A stretch of 64,000 nt of DNA from NCBI RefSeq assembly GCF_037975245.1, contig NC_092577.1, forward strand, positions 34,110,898 through 34,174,897, read 5' to 3'. The position numbers and the translations under genes are program-made. The notes under the pieces were generated by a model. That model was not told the DNA's origin. It saw only the letters and a list, made by a program, of their open reading frames with translations, and ran no database searches. Shown piece by piece: positions 33,501-44,900 of the stretch; positions within the stretch are counted from its first letter, which is position 1; each line of letters starts with the position of its first letter. Source of the DNA: Apostichopus japonicus. Its lineage: Eukaryota; Echinodermata; Holothuroidea; Aspidochirotida; Stichopodidae.

Positions 33501-33986
33501 AGGTTTGTAGTTTCTAACACGACCACATCGATCGTTTATTTGTTCCGTTCTGTCTTCACAGCAACCGGCGTGGGTCGATATGGCCAGGAGGGGGAACTGT
33601 GGTGCCCAGAGGGTGACTGCAGGGAAGTCCTCATATGCCAAGTGGATCCATATGGGTGTTCATGTGCCGCTGGATACAAGGGCCCAGGCTGTTATACAGG
33701 TTGGTTAATTTAACACGTTATTATAAAATCATGTTATTTTAATTTTGTTTTTCTTCATGGCATTAAAAAAGGACGGTAGCCCAATATGGCCATGCCCAAT
33801 TTTTCCCTTTCCTTCTTTTCAGAATGCGAATTTGGAACGTTTGGAGCGAATTGTGAGGTGGAATGTCATTGTGTAGATAACAGACTCTGTGACGTCATGA
33901 CCGGATCTTGTGACAGTGCTGGAGGATGCCAGACTAACTGGGCTGGACCTACTTGTCAAATATTCACGGCGGGTTCTACATCATAA
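27503..33986 (+). CDS. Secreted protein with beta-propeller-like region, Ig-like region and three Tie-type EGF modules, 10 exons
   Basis: Exons: 27,503-27,584, 28,419-28,646, 29,171-29,381, 29,529-29,641, 30,054-30,314, 31,041-31,373, 31,640-31,882, 32,667-32,816, 33,562-33,699 and 33,823-33,986. All introns are GT..AG and phases agree; 1,923 nt give 640 aa. Exon 1 is a signal peptide (MELRAIFLLPVVYLLVPVV). Exons 2-5 resemble an LDLR/YWTD-type propeller (RRLYFVTGESRNIIRSTDLE). Exon 7 is Ig-like, keeping W and DDEGIYEC but lacking the usual first cysteine. Exons 8-10 are EGF modules closely patterned on the Tie receptor ectodomain (CICAPGFMGPNC; DPYGCSCAAGYKGPGC; CEFGTFGANC). The protein stops soon after the third EGF, with no membrane segment or kinase. 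It may be a secreted Tie-like decoy or ligand-binding protein; function is inferred only. Confidence 0.88.
28172..28345 (-). mobile_element. 5'-truncated SINE (family 1), antisense in intron 1
   Basis: Its reverse complement matches the body of the SINE at 211-479 (CTTCGGTCAGCTTGCG, TTCGCGAGTTCCTGCTTGC). It ends in a (CATA)n-type tail at the low-coordinate side, 28,172-28,187. The tRNA head with A and B boxes is missing. Confidence 0.8.
31894..31931. repeat. Perfect 18-bp inverted repeat beside a 5' splice site
   Basis: The arms 31,894-31,911 and 31,914-31,931 (starting CATGGAGCTATAAACTGG) are exact reverse complements with a 2-nt GA loop. Weaker pairing extends outward for several bases. 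The arm begins 11 nt inside the intron that starts at 31,883, so the intron could fold into a tight hairpin just after the donor. Confidence 0.9.
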
Positions 33987-35951
33987 AAAGACAGTCCACT
34001 GGGAAACCTGATTTAGACTGATGACTGAGAAATACGTCCTTAACATCTAACAGAATTCATGCAATTCCTACATCACGTGTTCGCGATATAGACGTTTGAA
34101 GTTGTTATGCAGTTGATACCATAAGTGAACTTGGAGCAAACAGGTGTTACGTAATAGTTGCACATTGAGAGTATTATCATTATATGTTATAAACAAATTT
34201 TCGTAATGTTTTTTATTATTATTATTATTATTGGATCGTTTGTTATCGGTACGATTCTAACATTACCCCGAATTCAGAGCATTTGAAGTTAACAATATAC
34301 CAATATGCTTATGACGTATTGTATTCATACAAAGATGTATTCCATTTTGAGGTAGGAAATTGGGTGTAAATTTCACTGAAAAAATCAACCAAATTTGCCA
34401 ATTTGCATTAGTGACATCACATCTGTTTGCTTCGAGTTCATTTATGTAAGTATTAAACGTATTAAACTTCAACTGTTGTTTATGTCGCACACGGCATACA
34501 TCTAGGTCATGAATCTTAAGTTTCCCCAGAATTCTAGGGATATGTTCCTCTACCTGCAGTTAAAATGTATCATAAAGTTTAATCTGATGTATCTGATATA
34601 TACCTCTTTAAAATTAAGATATGTGTTTACACTTCAGTAATTAAATATAGTGGAGTTTCATTTCTCCAAGTAATATTGATCCAATAGTTTTATGCTACGT
34701 GGTGAAATCAGTAAGAAAGGTAACAAAACTGTGTTTTCTCTTTTCCCCAACCCACAATTCAAAAAGCCATTTCCTATACAAGTAAGTTGCGACCCACATA
34801 CTTTCCTTATTATATAAACTATAAATTTACTATTTTGACTATCTTTTAACTTTTTTATATGCCTCTAAATACAATCAAACTTACTGACAAACTTTTGAAA
34901 ACGCAAAAGAAGAAAGGGCAGAGTTCGATTTATAAAACCTGTTGCTCATCTCGTTGGGTTTGGTTTAGAGATGAATGATTGTATACGTTTCGTCCCTCCT
35001 CCCCCCCCCCCCCGACCCTCCCTACACTCCCCAAAAGACTTACCTCGTCCCGCCGTCAACCTGGTCTTCTTCACTTGCAAGCAAACGACACAAATTAAAG
35101 ATTGATTTGTCATATACTTCTAAGAGCTGATACATAACAGTATTGTTCGAAATCAATTTATTGTTCTATTTAGTTCTCTTTTTATTGAGTACATTGACAG
35201 TGTTGACACTCGCGACGCAAAGGAAGCATGGGGACCTTTTACCATCCCCTCCCCATCCATTGTAATGCTCTCACCTCCGCCACCCCATTACATTCCGGTG
35301 CGGTAAACAGAACTGACTCTCAATTTCGTCCAAATTTCCTAGATTTGGGCAATATTAAGTTAACACAATGCTACAATCCGGGGTTTTGGCCCTTTAGGCC
35401 CCGCACAGGCTTTGAAATACATTCCAACGAAATGGAATCTCTCAATTTACTTCTGTGCTTAAGTTAACATAGCTACAAGAGAACTTGCTGAAAGCACTGC
35501 AGCTTCCGTGCTTGAAATACCTTCCACAGATATGAAATTCATCGTTTCTATAAGTGCTTTGGTACTTTAAAGTAGGTTGCTATGATATAACAATATTAAT
35601 ATCGTCCAAAGTCTAATAGCATCTGTAAATACTCAACCATCACGGTGTGCTCATGGAGATAACAGAATATTTTTAAATACTATATCGTTTAGTACTTGCA
35701 TGCGAACAGCTAGTATATCGACCTAACAATACCGTATACTTTGAAGCATCTGCTTACCAACACCCAGTCCATTGTTGATTCAGAAAGGTGGACTTTGTTC
35801 CAGAAATATAGCCTGCTATAACAGTGACACAAGCAAGATATGTAACATCAACATATCTAAGTCAGTATATGAAATAATTCACAGGACCCGTTGTCTATTG
35901 AGGTACAAAGTATAGCCACAGACTTCAACTACATATGATCAACGTCAAGCA
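33987..35951. other. Intergenic stretch, no gene recognised
   Basis: This contains the 3' untranslated part of the Tie-like gene and the promoter region of the next gene. There is a (TTA)n tract near 34,212-34,231 and a C-run at about 34,998-35,013. No exon, RNA gene or mobile element could be supported. Confidence 0.45.
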
Positions 35952-38900
35952 ATGGCAGACGGAGCAAGTGGAGCGGTAAGTTTTAGAATCACATTGTAAT
36001 TTGAAGACGTCATACTTGATTGGCAGTGTTTAAGAGAGTTATAAATCGAGTAGCTAAATTTCAGGAGTCAAGTGAGTTGAACAAATTCGTCAAATCTGCT
36101 TATTGAGAAAATAAAGTGTCTCGAGTCCAGGATTCGAGTCAGAGATAACACTGGCAGTGATTCGATTCGACCTGAAATAAAGTGGTTGACTTGTTGAACT
36201 TTGTTGTTTGAAACTACATACGGGATAGAACTTGGATTCTGTTCTAGACATATTGACTATAATATTAATATATATTCACGTTGGGAGGCAAATTCCTGGA
36301 CAACTTGATGGGAACCAACATGATCATTAGCAAATGGAATCACTCACATTATCATGTCGCTCAAAGTTTTGTGATTAAGTACATGCTCAATTCTAAAGAG
36401 TAAGAAATATCCAGTATGCTCGCTTAGTAGTGAATTTCATTCGTACTGAACAGTACGGGAGATTCTAACCAAAGTAGTTCTAACCAGAGGACATCTTCCA
36501 TCTATTTGTGCTTTTTGGCCAGCACGTCTTGCTAATTGTCATGTAACAGAAATTAAGCGCGTTGGTTTCGCCCGAAATTGATGAAGATTCGGCTAAGGGG
36601 CCCTGCTAGAAATTCCATTGGGATAATCAACTCCTGCTGGGGGTTGATAAGTGTTGTTGTTACCTGGTCAGCCTCTCCTGCTGCTGATGTCAAACATAAG
36701 CTTAAAGCACTGTAACAATCATGTGGTAATTTTCAATGTGGATCTATACTTACCAGCTAATATAAAACTTCTTCCGTGTCAAGCTCTACCTTTGGATATC
36801 GTATTGATCTTCCTCTCTTTCCCCTTTTGTTATGAGGGGGGGGGGGGGCTGGACAGCTTTTAACTCCAACCATAAGTGGCTGTCATTACTTAACGTAAGT
36901 GGGACGGCTCAGTAATTGATGGTTTAAATGTTGGATTCTATTTTCAGATTGGCCCTTCCTCAGGCAGGCGGAAGAGCCATGGTAAGTCTTTCAAATGGAT
37001 CAAAGCACCGGCTGTATTCCTCTGTAAATGATTATGACTATACATAAAGGTTATAAATGTATATTGCATTTCATCTGGGAAAAGAAACTTTGTTGGTAGA
37101 AAACAAACAGTATGCAGGGAGGGGACAGGGATTAACACATACACCCTATGTTTAATTCTATGCTAAAACATAATGTCTGCAGTTGTTTTTATGTGTTGTT
37201 CACTTTATTGTTTATTTTACATTTTCCTATTTCTGTTATTAATCTCTTTATCGATTGTGTTTTTGGTTAATGTAGTTGCAAACGATGGTAAATGTTCCCA
37301 TCAATGTGCTGGAGAATGAACAATTAAGTTTGAAAATTACAAAAATAATTTCTATTTTTGAGGGTAGCATTACAAACCTAAAAATCCCTTCCACTCTTCA
37401 CGTGCCCTTTTAACATGCTTCCGCAACTTCAACATGACATAGAAATTATCTGTTTTCTAAACCTGATAAAGGAATACTATTTATTCCCTTTACTAGGCAT
37501 TCTAGGAGTTTGTATGGTAATGCAGTGGGTAACCAAGGAACGGGAAGAAAGAAAGAGGTTGAAAAGGTTTAGGCGGACGTAAATTGGATATCATTTAACT
37601 GTTTTGACAAAAGTCCTTGTACATAGAATACTATTCATTGTAGTGCGTGCCTGAGGTTTCGCAAAACCATGCATCCCTTTAGAATGTGCAACATTTGGAT
37701 AAAAATACTCAAAGCAAGTTGCTTTATTGACCCAATGACTCCAAGCAGGAGTTTACTGGTGTAACTCCAGCTAAGATTTGTATCTTTTAGAATATATTTC
37801 ATTTAGTCCAAGTCATCATGAAAATTTATCCGTTGATCCAACCGATCAGAACCTACAAAACCCTTCAATTATTTCTGGTTGCATGAATCGTCCTCAAGAG
37901 TATCTTAAAGCATGTAAAGATTATATACAAGCATATGAACGATATGACAGAGAAAAACAGTTTTTTTTTACTGATTTGTTTGGTCTACGATATGCACCCT
38001 GTCATCTGCAAACTTTGGTAAGGCCTATTAAATGTTCGTGCTATGGGTACATCTGCATTAATTATGTTTTGTTGATTTTTGAAGGACTTAGGCTAGAGTA
38101 CTATGTTCTTCCCGTCGGTAATTAAAATGATTTATATTCTCTCTTTGGACAGTTTGTTAAAAAAATGTAACAGGTTATCAGCCAAAGATACCAGGAAAAC
38201 ATATTGCGTCATTTAAAAGATTTAGGTAAAGGAATCGCGGAGTTACAACAAAATTTATGCCTTAGTCTAGTGCACCAAGTTAGGAACCATCAGCACTAGG
38301 GCTACTTCTAGGCCTAGTATCGTAGTAAACCTCAGTGCTCGATCGCCACGGCAACCTTCGTAAATGTAACGTTAAAACTGATTCTAAAAGCATAGGAGTA
38401 ATAATGGAGTAGACATAGGTCTAGCATATAGCCTAGGCCTATGTAAAGTCATGATCATCTACGCCTATTTATTCAGGTGGGCATGGGCCTATGTGTCGCT
38501 ATCGGCATGTAGGCCTAATAGGCGAGTAAAATCAATATATTGTTTATAGTTCAAAGCCTGGACTCAGACTCGATTCGCACTCTGGTTTCCTAGACTCAAA
38601 CTTGTCTTGGACTCAGCCTGCCTCTGACTCAGACTTGTTTTGGACCCGGACTTGCTGGAATTGGAACTGGATTTAGATGTGCTGGACTCTACTACAGTTC
38701 TGTTATATATATGTTATTCTTTTTGTTTAGATGATAAGCTTGGGAATTATTTCTCTCGTAACAGTTTAAATCTCTGTTTACATTTCAGTTATTGATGAGC
38801 AACGTGGCATCAACACGACATTCGACTATCTCGACATGATGGAAAGTTTACAGCAATCTCTAGACATACCAACCATCAAGAAATTATGTGAATATTTCAA

Positions 38901-41900
38901 TATGACTAGTTCATTAGAGAATATCAGGGCTAGCGACAAACCTCAACGTTATTTCATACTTGAGTGCCGTAGAGAGTGTATCATCACAAGAAATGACACA
39001 ACAAAGCTACTTGAAGCTTTTAGAAAGATTGGTCTGCCAACCCTTCAAAGAATTATTGAGGACTACAATCAGATTTTAAAATACCCAGGTAAGTTTAGTT
39101 TCTCTTTTTCTCTCAATTTATGCTTTGATTGATAAAGTAACAACTATTGTAATATTGTACAACTTTAGTTTCGTTATTTTCGTCCATGGCTCTCACTGCA
39201 TGACATTATGGTGTCCAATTATCAATTCTCACAAACAGTTGCAATAACGTATTGTTCCGATTAGCATGCATAACATTTGAAGTCACAACTTTTCGGAAGG
39301 TATACAGTAAGTCTGATATCCAGTATTTTTAAGAACACTGAGTATCATCATTCACATCATTGAAACAAAACACACTCTTGCTCTTTATGAATAACAGAAA
39401 TTCCCTAGTTGGTAGTTTTATTAAATACGCCGGTTATGGATCTTTTGTTCATTACTAATTTGTTCATATCTTGTGGCGATATAGGGCCAGATTATATCGA
39501 TAACCCCCAACAAGCTCTTTGCCCATTGCACGCATATTAAAATGCATAAATAGCCAAAGCAATGTAGGTTATCCGTCTCGGAAAGTCTACATTGCTAATT
39601 CATGTTAAACGCCAATGGTCCTGTGAAAGATACGACCAAGTGACAGGCAGATATAGGTAGCAATGATTGTTTGAATGAAAGTTTCGAGCGTGAAATCAGT
39701 GAAGTTTCACGCACTTTCAACTTGATGTATATGTTTGAAGACAAAAGTCCTTAAAAGTGATGATATTATGGTTTAAATATACACAACTTTGGTGATGAGT
39801 CTACATCTTTTTAGATTGTCCACTTGTCTTTCTTTACATGTTGTAAGATAGAGGTAGAACCTTATGTTGTAAGATAGAAGAAGAACCTTCAACATGGGAT
39901 TTGTCAGCAACGATGACACATGTTGATCTTATTCATTTTACAGTTTTGTTGCTTTATCGTGGTGTGTAGTAAGACACTTTTTATACATTATGTTGTTTAA
40001 CATGTAAAACAATAAATGTTTGCTTTGGTTTGAATGGACCCCCCATTTGCTCTCTTAAAATGAGAGACTGAAATTTCAGTCTAATCGACTGAAATTTCAG
40101 TCTAATGATGGATGGGATAAGGGATCAGACTACTTAGACTGAATTTCAGTCTGAAATGTAAAGACTGAAGGTCAGTCTTAATTAGACTGAGTACTCTGCA
40201 GTCTAATAGACTGAAAATCAAACCACTTTAGACTGAACAGTCAGCAGTTTAGACTGATTTATTGCAGCACCAGTCTTAATTAGATTGAATATGCTCAGTC
40301 TATTAGACTGAAATCAGACTGAACAGTCGGTCCTTTAGACTGAATTATTACACATCACAGCTATACTGTCAATCTTATAAACTGCAGATCCTGGATTGAA
40401 CAAGCTTTTCTATTGATCCTCCGTGTTAGCTTGGTGCTGGAATTCTTCAATATAGATGCATTTAAGGCCATCATCAAAGACAACATTCAATGATCTGTTA
40501 ATGCAGGGGAATTCGCCTTCACATCCAATCATGTTAGGCTATAAAGACCAGAAAATCATTGTGACAGTCACACACAAAGTACATTAAAAATGGTATTCCA
40601 TCAAGAAATATAATTGTCAATATCCACCGAACAGTAATTTTATTTCCACTAACTCACTAATATATTCTTATAGAATTTTCGTTATCATATTAAAAAAAAA
40701 AACAGAAATCAAAACTACAATATTCTGAGGGATGTTCAACACAACATGTTACCTTTCCAACAAACGTTCAAATTAAAAAGATGCTTTACATAACAGTGAC
40801 ATATTTTCAGTTCAATATTAATCTGTCAAATTTCTGCTTGAATTGGGCCATCTAAAATGTTCTTTAATTTTTTTGAAAAAGGATTAGGTGAGCTGAGAAC
40901 AGATCAGTGGTGTCGCCAATGGGTGGCCTGGGGAACCCCTCCCCCAAGAGGGAATTCACAAATAGACATATCACCAACCAAAATTCATATGTCTGGCAAC
41001 ACCACTGCAACAGAAAGCACTTTAAATTCTTTGTATATTACCACCAGGTGGTAATACCCTGGAATTCATTGACAACACAGCTGTAAATTGAGTCGTTATA
41101 TACCCAGCTGATCCCATCTCCCGATCTCACTGAACTTTAACTTTTCCGCTGTAAAGGATATAGTAACTATACGATCCTGCCTTTACAAAAGGGATAGGAT
41201 GGAAACACTACGATAGTACAATGGATCTGGTACATTGCCTTTTTTCCAGTTGTAAATCATTAATGTATAGTAGCAACAATTTCTTAGAATGATTTCAAAA
41301 TGGGGAAAACATATGACAAATTTTCAGAAGGTTATTTATAAAATATTAGGAATGGTTAAACTATATATCAGTGCCGTCAACATTTAAATACTTTGTGTTT
41401 CAATGATATAGATTGGCGATTGCTGAAAGTCATTATCCAGCACACACAAAACAACATATTACAAGCAGTTAACAGAATGGCACTAACTTCATAATGGCTA
41501 TTAGATAAACATGAATTATTATATACTGCATTCACAATTTCATGATATGGCATTCATATAAAGCAAATTTGTATGCAAAAACAGCACATGTGACTATTAT
41601 ACCACCCTCAATTATTTCTTAACTTTCTGATAGTAATCATGTATAGTGATTTTGATTGGGATTTCAATCAAACTTTGAAGTTTTGTAAATTATCTGATGT
41701 GAATCATTTAATGTCGGGCTCAAGCTGAAAAAAAAAATGTGACCCAAAGTCGACTAAAAAATAATGAGGAAAGGATATTCTCAAATGGAATTTTCTACAG
41801 TTACTGAATTTATAATAATCAGGTTACTTGCTTTTCATGGCACAAGTTATGGAATATTGTGCATAATAAATAATATTAGCTTAATTAATTGCTTAATTAA

Positions 41901-44900
41901 ATAAACCTTCAACATAGTGAGTGCAGTGAAATGTGGGAACATTAAAGTAAACATTAAAATAACATGCTCGAAAAATCATACAACAAAGTTTTTTTGGCAA
42001 CTAGGTGTTTGTTTAATTACATTCATAATTAGATCAGTATCATTAAAAAACATTTTGACAACCAAAAATCAATGAAATATTTATTTCTGGAGCCCTATTC
42101 ATATAAAACTGTTGGTAAACTCTGGGTTATCAATTTAACATTTTAGGGTATGTGTTAGTTACTCCTTAAAGGTATTGAAGACTTGTCCCAAACAGCATGC
42201 AGCCATCTGAAAAAGTTAACTTTCTGTTGCTTGCAAGTGATGTTTGTTCGTGTCGCTAACAAAGACAGACAGTAATGAAACGTGATACCTTGATATCTTT
42301 AGCTGGACCTGAGATGTTCATCGCTGTATCGTTTATACACTGTGATGTGGGTATTGACCGCAGCTGTATGTACTGACTGTACACTAGTGTCTAATTACCG
42401 ACGGTAGCAAGCTGTGTTTGTATTTTCTGGGATCGATGGCAGTGTCTAACACTTCTGTCACACCTCATTTGAAACTAGGTCAGATTACCGGCATTAGACG
42501 TTCTTTTTGCGCGAGTCTTCACACCCTTTTAAAGTTACTCCATGCTGACAGACGGGGTTCCGGCCTACAGAGCAATAAAATGTAACATTCACTCCTTGAA
42601 ATTACTCCATGCTGACTGCCCTTATTGATGTGGCAAGGATACGGACTAGAGACTTCACTTCTGTTGGTTGCAAAATTCCATACACCATGGAAGCATGGAA
42701 CTCACAAAACTAGTGTTGTAGAGGGGGTGTATAGTCTATGTTAAATGTATGTTCTACGCCTCTGTCCCTGTTGGAATGGCCAGTTTATCTGCCACAATGA
42801 AGAATTGTTTGGGGTTCAATTCTGGTCCGAGAGATAGGATGAAAGGCTGCCAATATTGTCCTTGTCTGCCCTGTGCTGCGCTCTCAATATCTGTGCCCTC
42901 CTGTTTGGTGAAGATAAAAATAAATGTGATGAAGGACAAGCAATATGGTATGAATCAAAACATTCTTAAAAAAAGATATGTTGAGAGGTAGAGTTCGATG
43001 TGGACTAGACTAGAATAATATTTAGGAGAGAATGGAGAAAGAAGAACATGACTGGCATTGTACGAAGGAGATATATCAATTCATGATAGGCAGCAATATG
43101 TCATCCATGGTGGGTGAGATGTGTTATGTGAAGGTGGATTCAAATTCAACCTAACATTTATGGGTTATCATGTTGATTTTGGCAGGTACATGGTTACCAA
43201 GCAAGGTTTGTTGTTAGTTGTTTTCAGAAATTTCTCTTTTTAAGGATAAATTGTTCATGACATCTCCTGATTCCATTTCATCAGCATAGAAAACCAGTGA
43301 ACAAGGAATATGATTTACATTTTAGCCTACTGATTTCACTAATATGTCTATCTGCTTGTAAAAGAAACTGATTTCATAAGATTAGTGAATGGTAATATTA
43401 CTGTAAAATCTTATAGTAAAGACTGATGGCCCACTATATGTTTAATAAAATAGCAAAAGCATACCAATTCTTTTCCAGTTTCCACATGATTTAAATACAA
43501 TGGTAATTGTTTAACAGAATCGTGATAGCTTCATGCTGTAATGGCTGTAGCAGTAACTACATTTTTTTCAAATAATTAAGGGTGCTTACAATCTATGCAT
43601 AATAGTACTGTGTTTTGCAATTTCTTCAGCATTGTTATGTTCAAGTAATTGTTATGAGGTTAACCTAGCCTAGATTCATTTGGGACGATCGAGTACATAT
43701 TGCAGTCCTGACAAGCGTGCTTATTCGCCCGACGATTGGGTACATATGCAGGACAGGCGGGCTAATTTGCCAGACGATCTGGTACCGTGATAGCTTCATG
43801 CTGTAATGGCTGTAGCAGTAACTACATTTTTCAAATAATTAAGGGTGCTTACAATCTATGCATAATAGTACTGTGTTTTGCAATTTCTTCAGCATTATTA
43901 TGTTCAAGTATTTGTTATGAGGTTAACCAAGCCTAGATTCATTTGGGACGATCGAGTACATATTGCAGTCCTGACAAGCGTGCTTATTCGCCCGACGATT
44001 GGGTTCATATGCAGGACAGGCGGGCTAATTTGCCCGACGATCTGGTACCGTGATAGCTTCATGCTGTAATGGCTGTAGCAGTCACTACATTTTTCAAATA
44101 ATTAAGGGTGCTTACAATCTATGCATAATAGTCCTTTGTTTTGCAATTTCTTGAGCATTATTATGTCCAAGTATTTGTTATGAGGTTAACCTAGCCTAGG
44201 CTAGATTCATTTTGGGACGATCGAGTACATATTGCAGGACAAGCATGCTTATTCGCCCGACGATCGGGTACATATGCAGGACAGGCGGGCTGATTTGCCC
44301 GACGATCGGGTACATATGCAGGCTAGGCGGGCTGATTTGCCAGACGATCGGGTACATATGCAGGACCGGCGTGCTTATTCGCCGACGATCGTGTTAATAG
44401 GCCCCATAACAACAGCCTAGGCCCTATTTGCTATGGTACAGCCTAGCTAGGCCTACCTCGCGCACAAACCTAGAATAACTAACGTTACGAACTGCCAAGC
44501 TTTTATTCTGTATTAATTGGAAAACAACAAAAAACATACATACCTTTCCCTCGAAAACTGTTTTCACTTCGTGGAAACCTTTATTTGTAAGAAAAGTTCT
44601 TAAAGACTCAGCCATTGCTAATTTATAACCTTTACTCTAGCTTAGACATACGGTCGTCTGTCTCGTTCATGCCTAGCTGTGTGTACGGCGTGCGTACGTA
44701 CAGTACAGCGAGTACCTGGCTAAGCGAAGAATATAGTAGTATATATGTACACAAGTTGTAGCGCTCGTTGTCACTTGTTTTTTGTGCTGCGTATTTGCAA
44801 GTTTTCGGATGACGTAGGCGCATTTCTGTTCTCTGATTGGATACATTTTTCAGTGGAATACAGAGACTGAAAATGGTAAGATGCCATGCCACATGTGATT

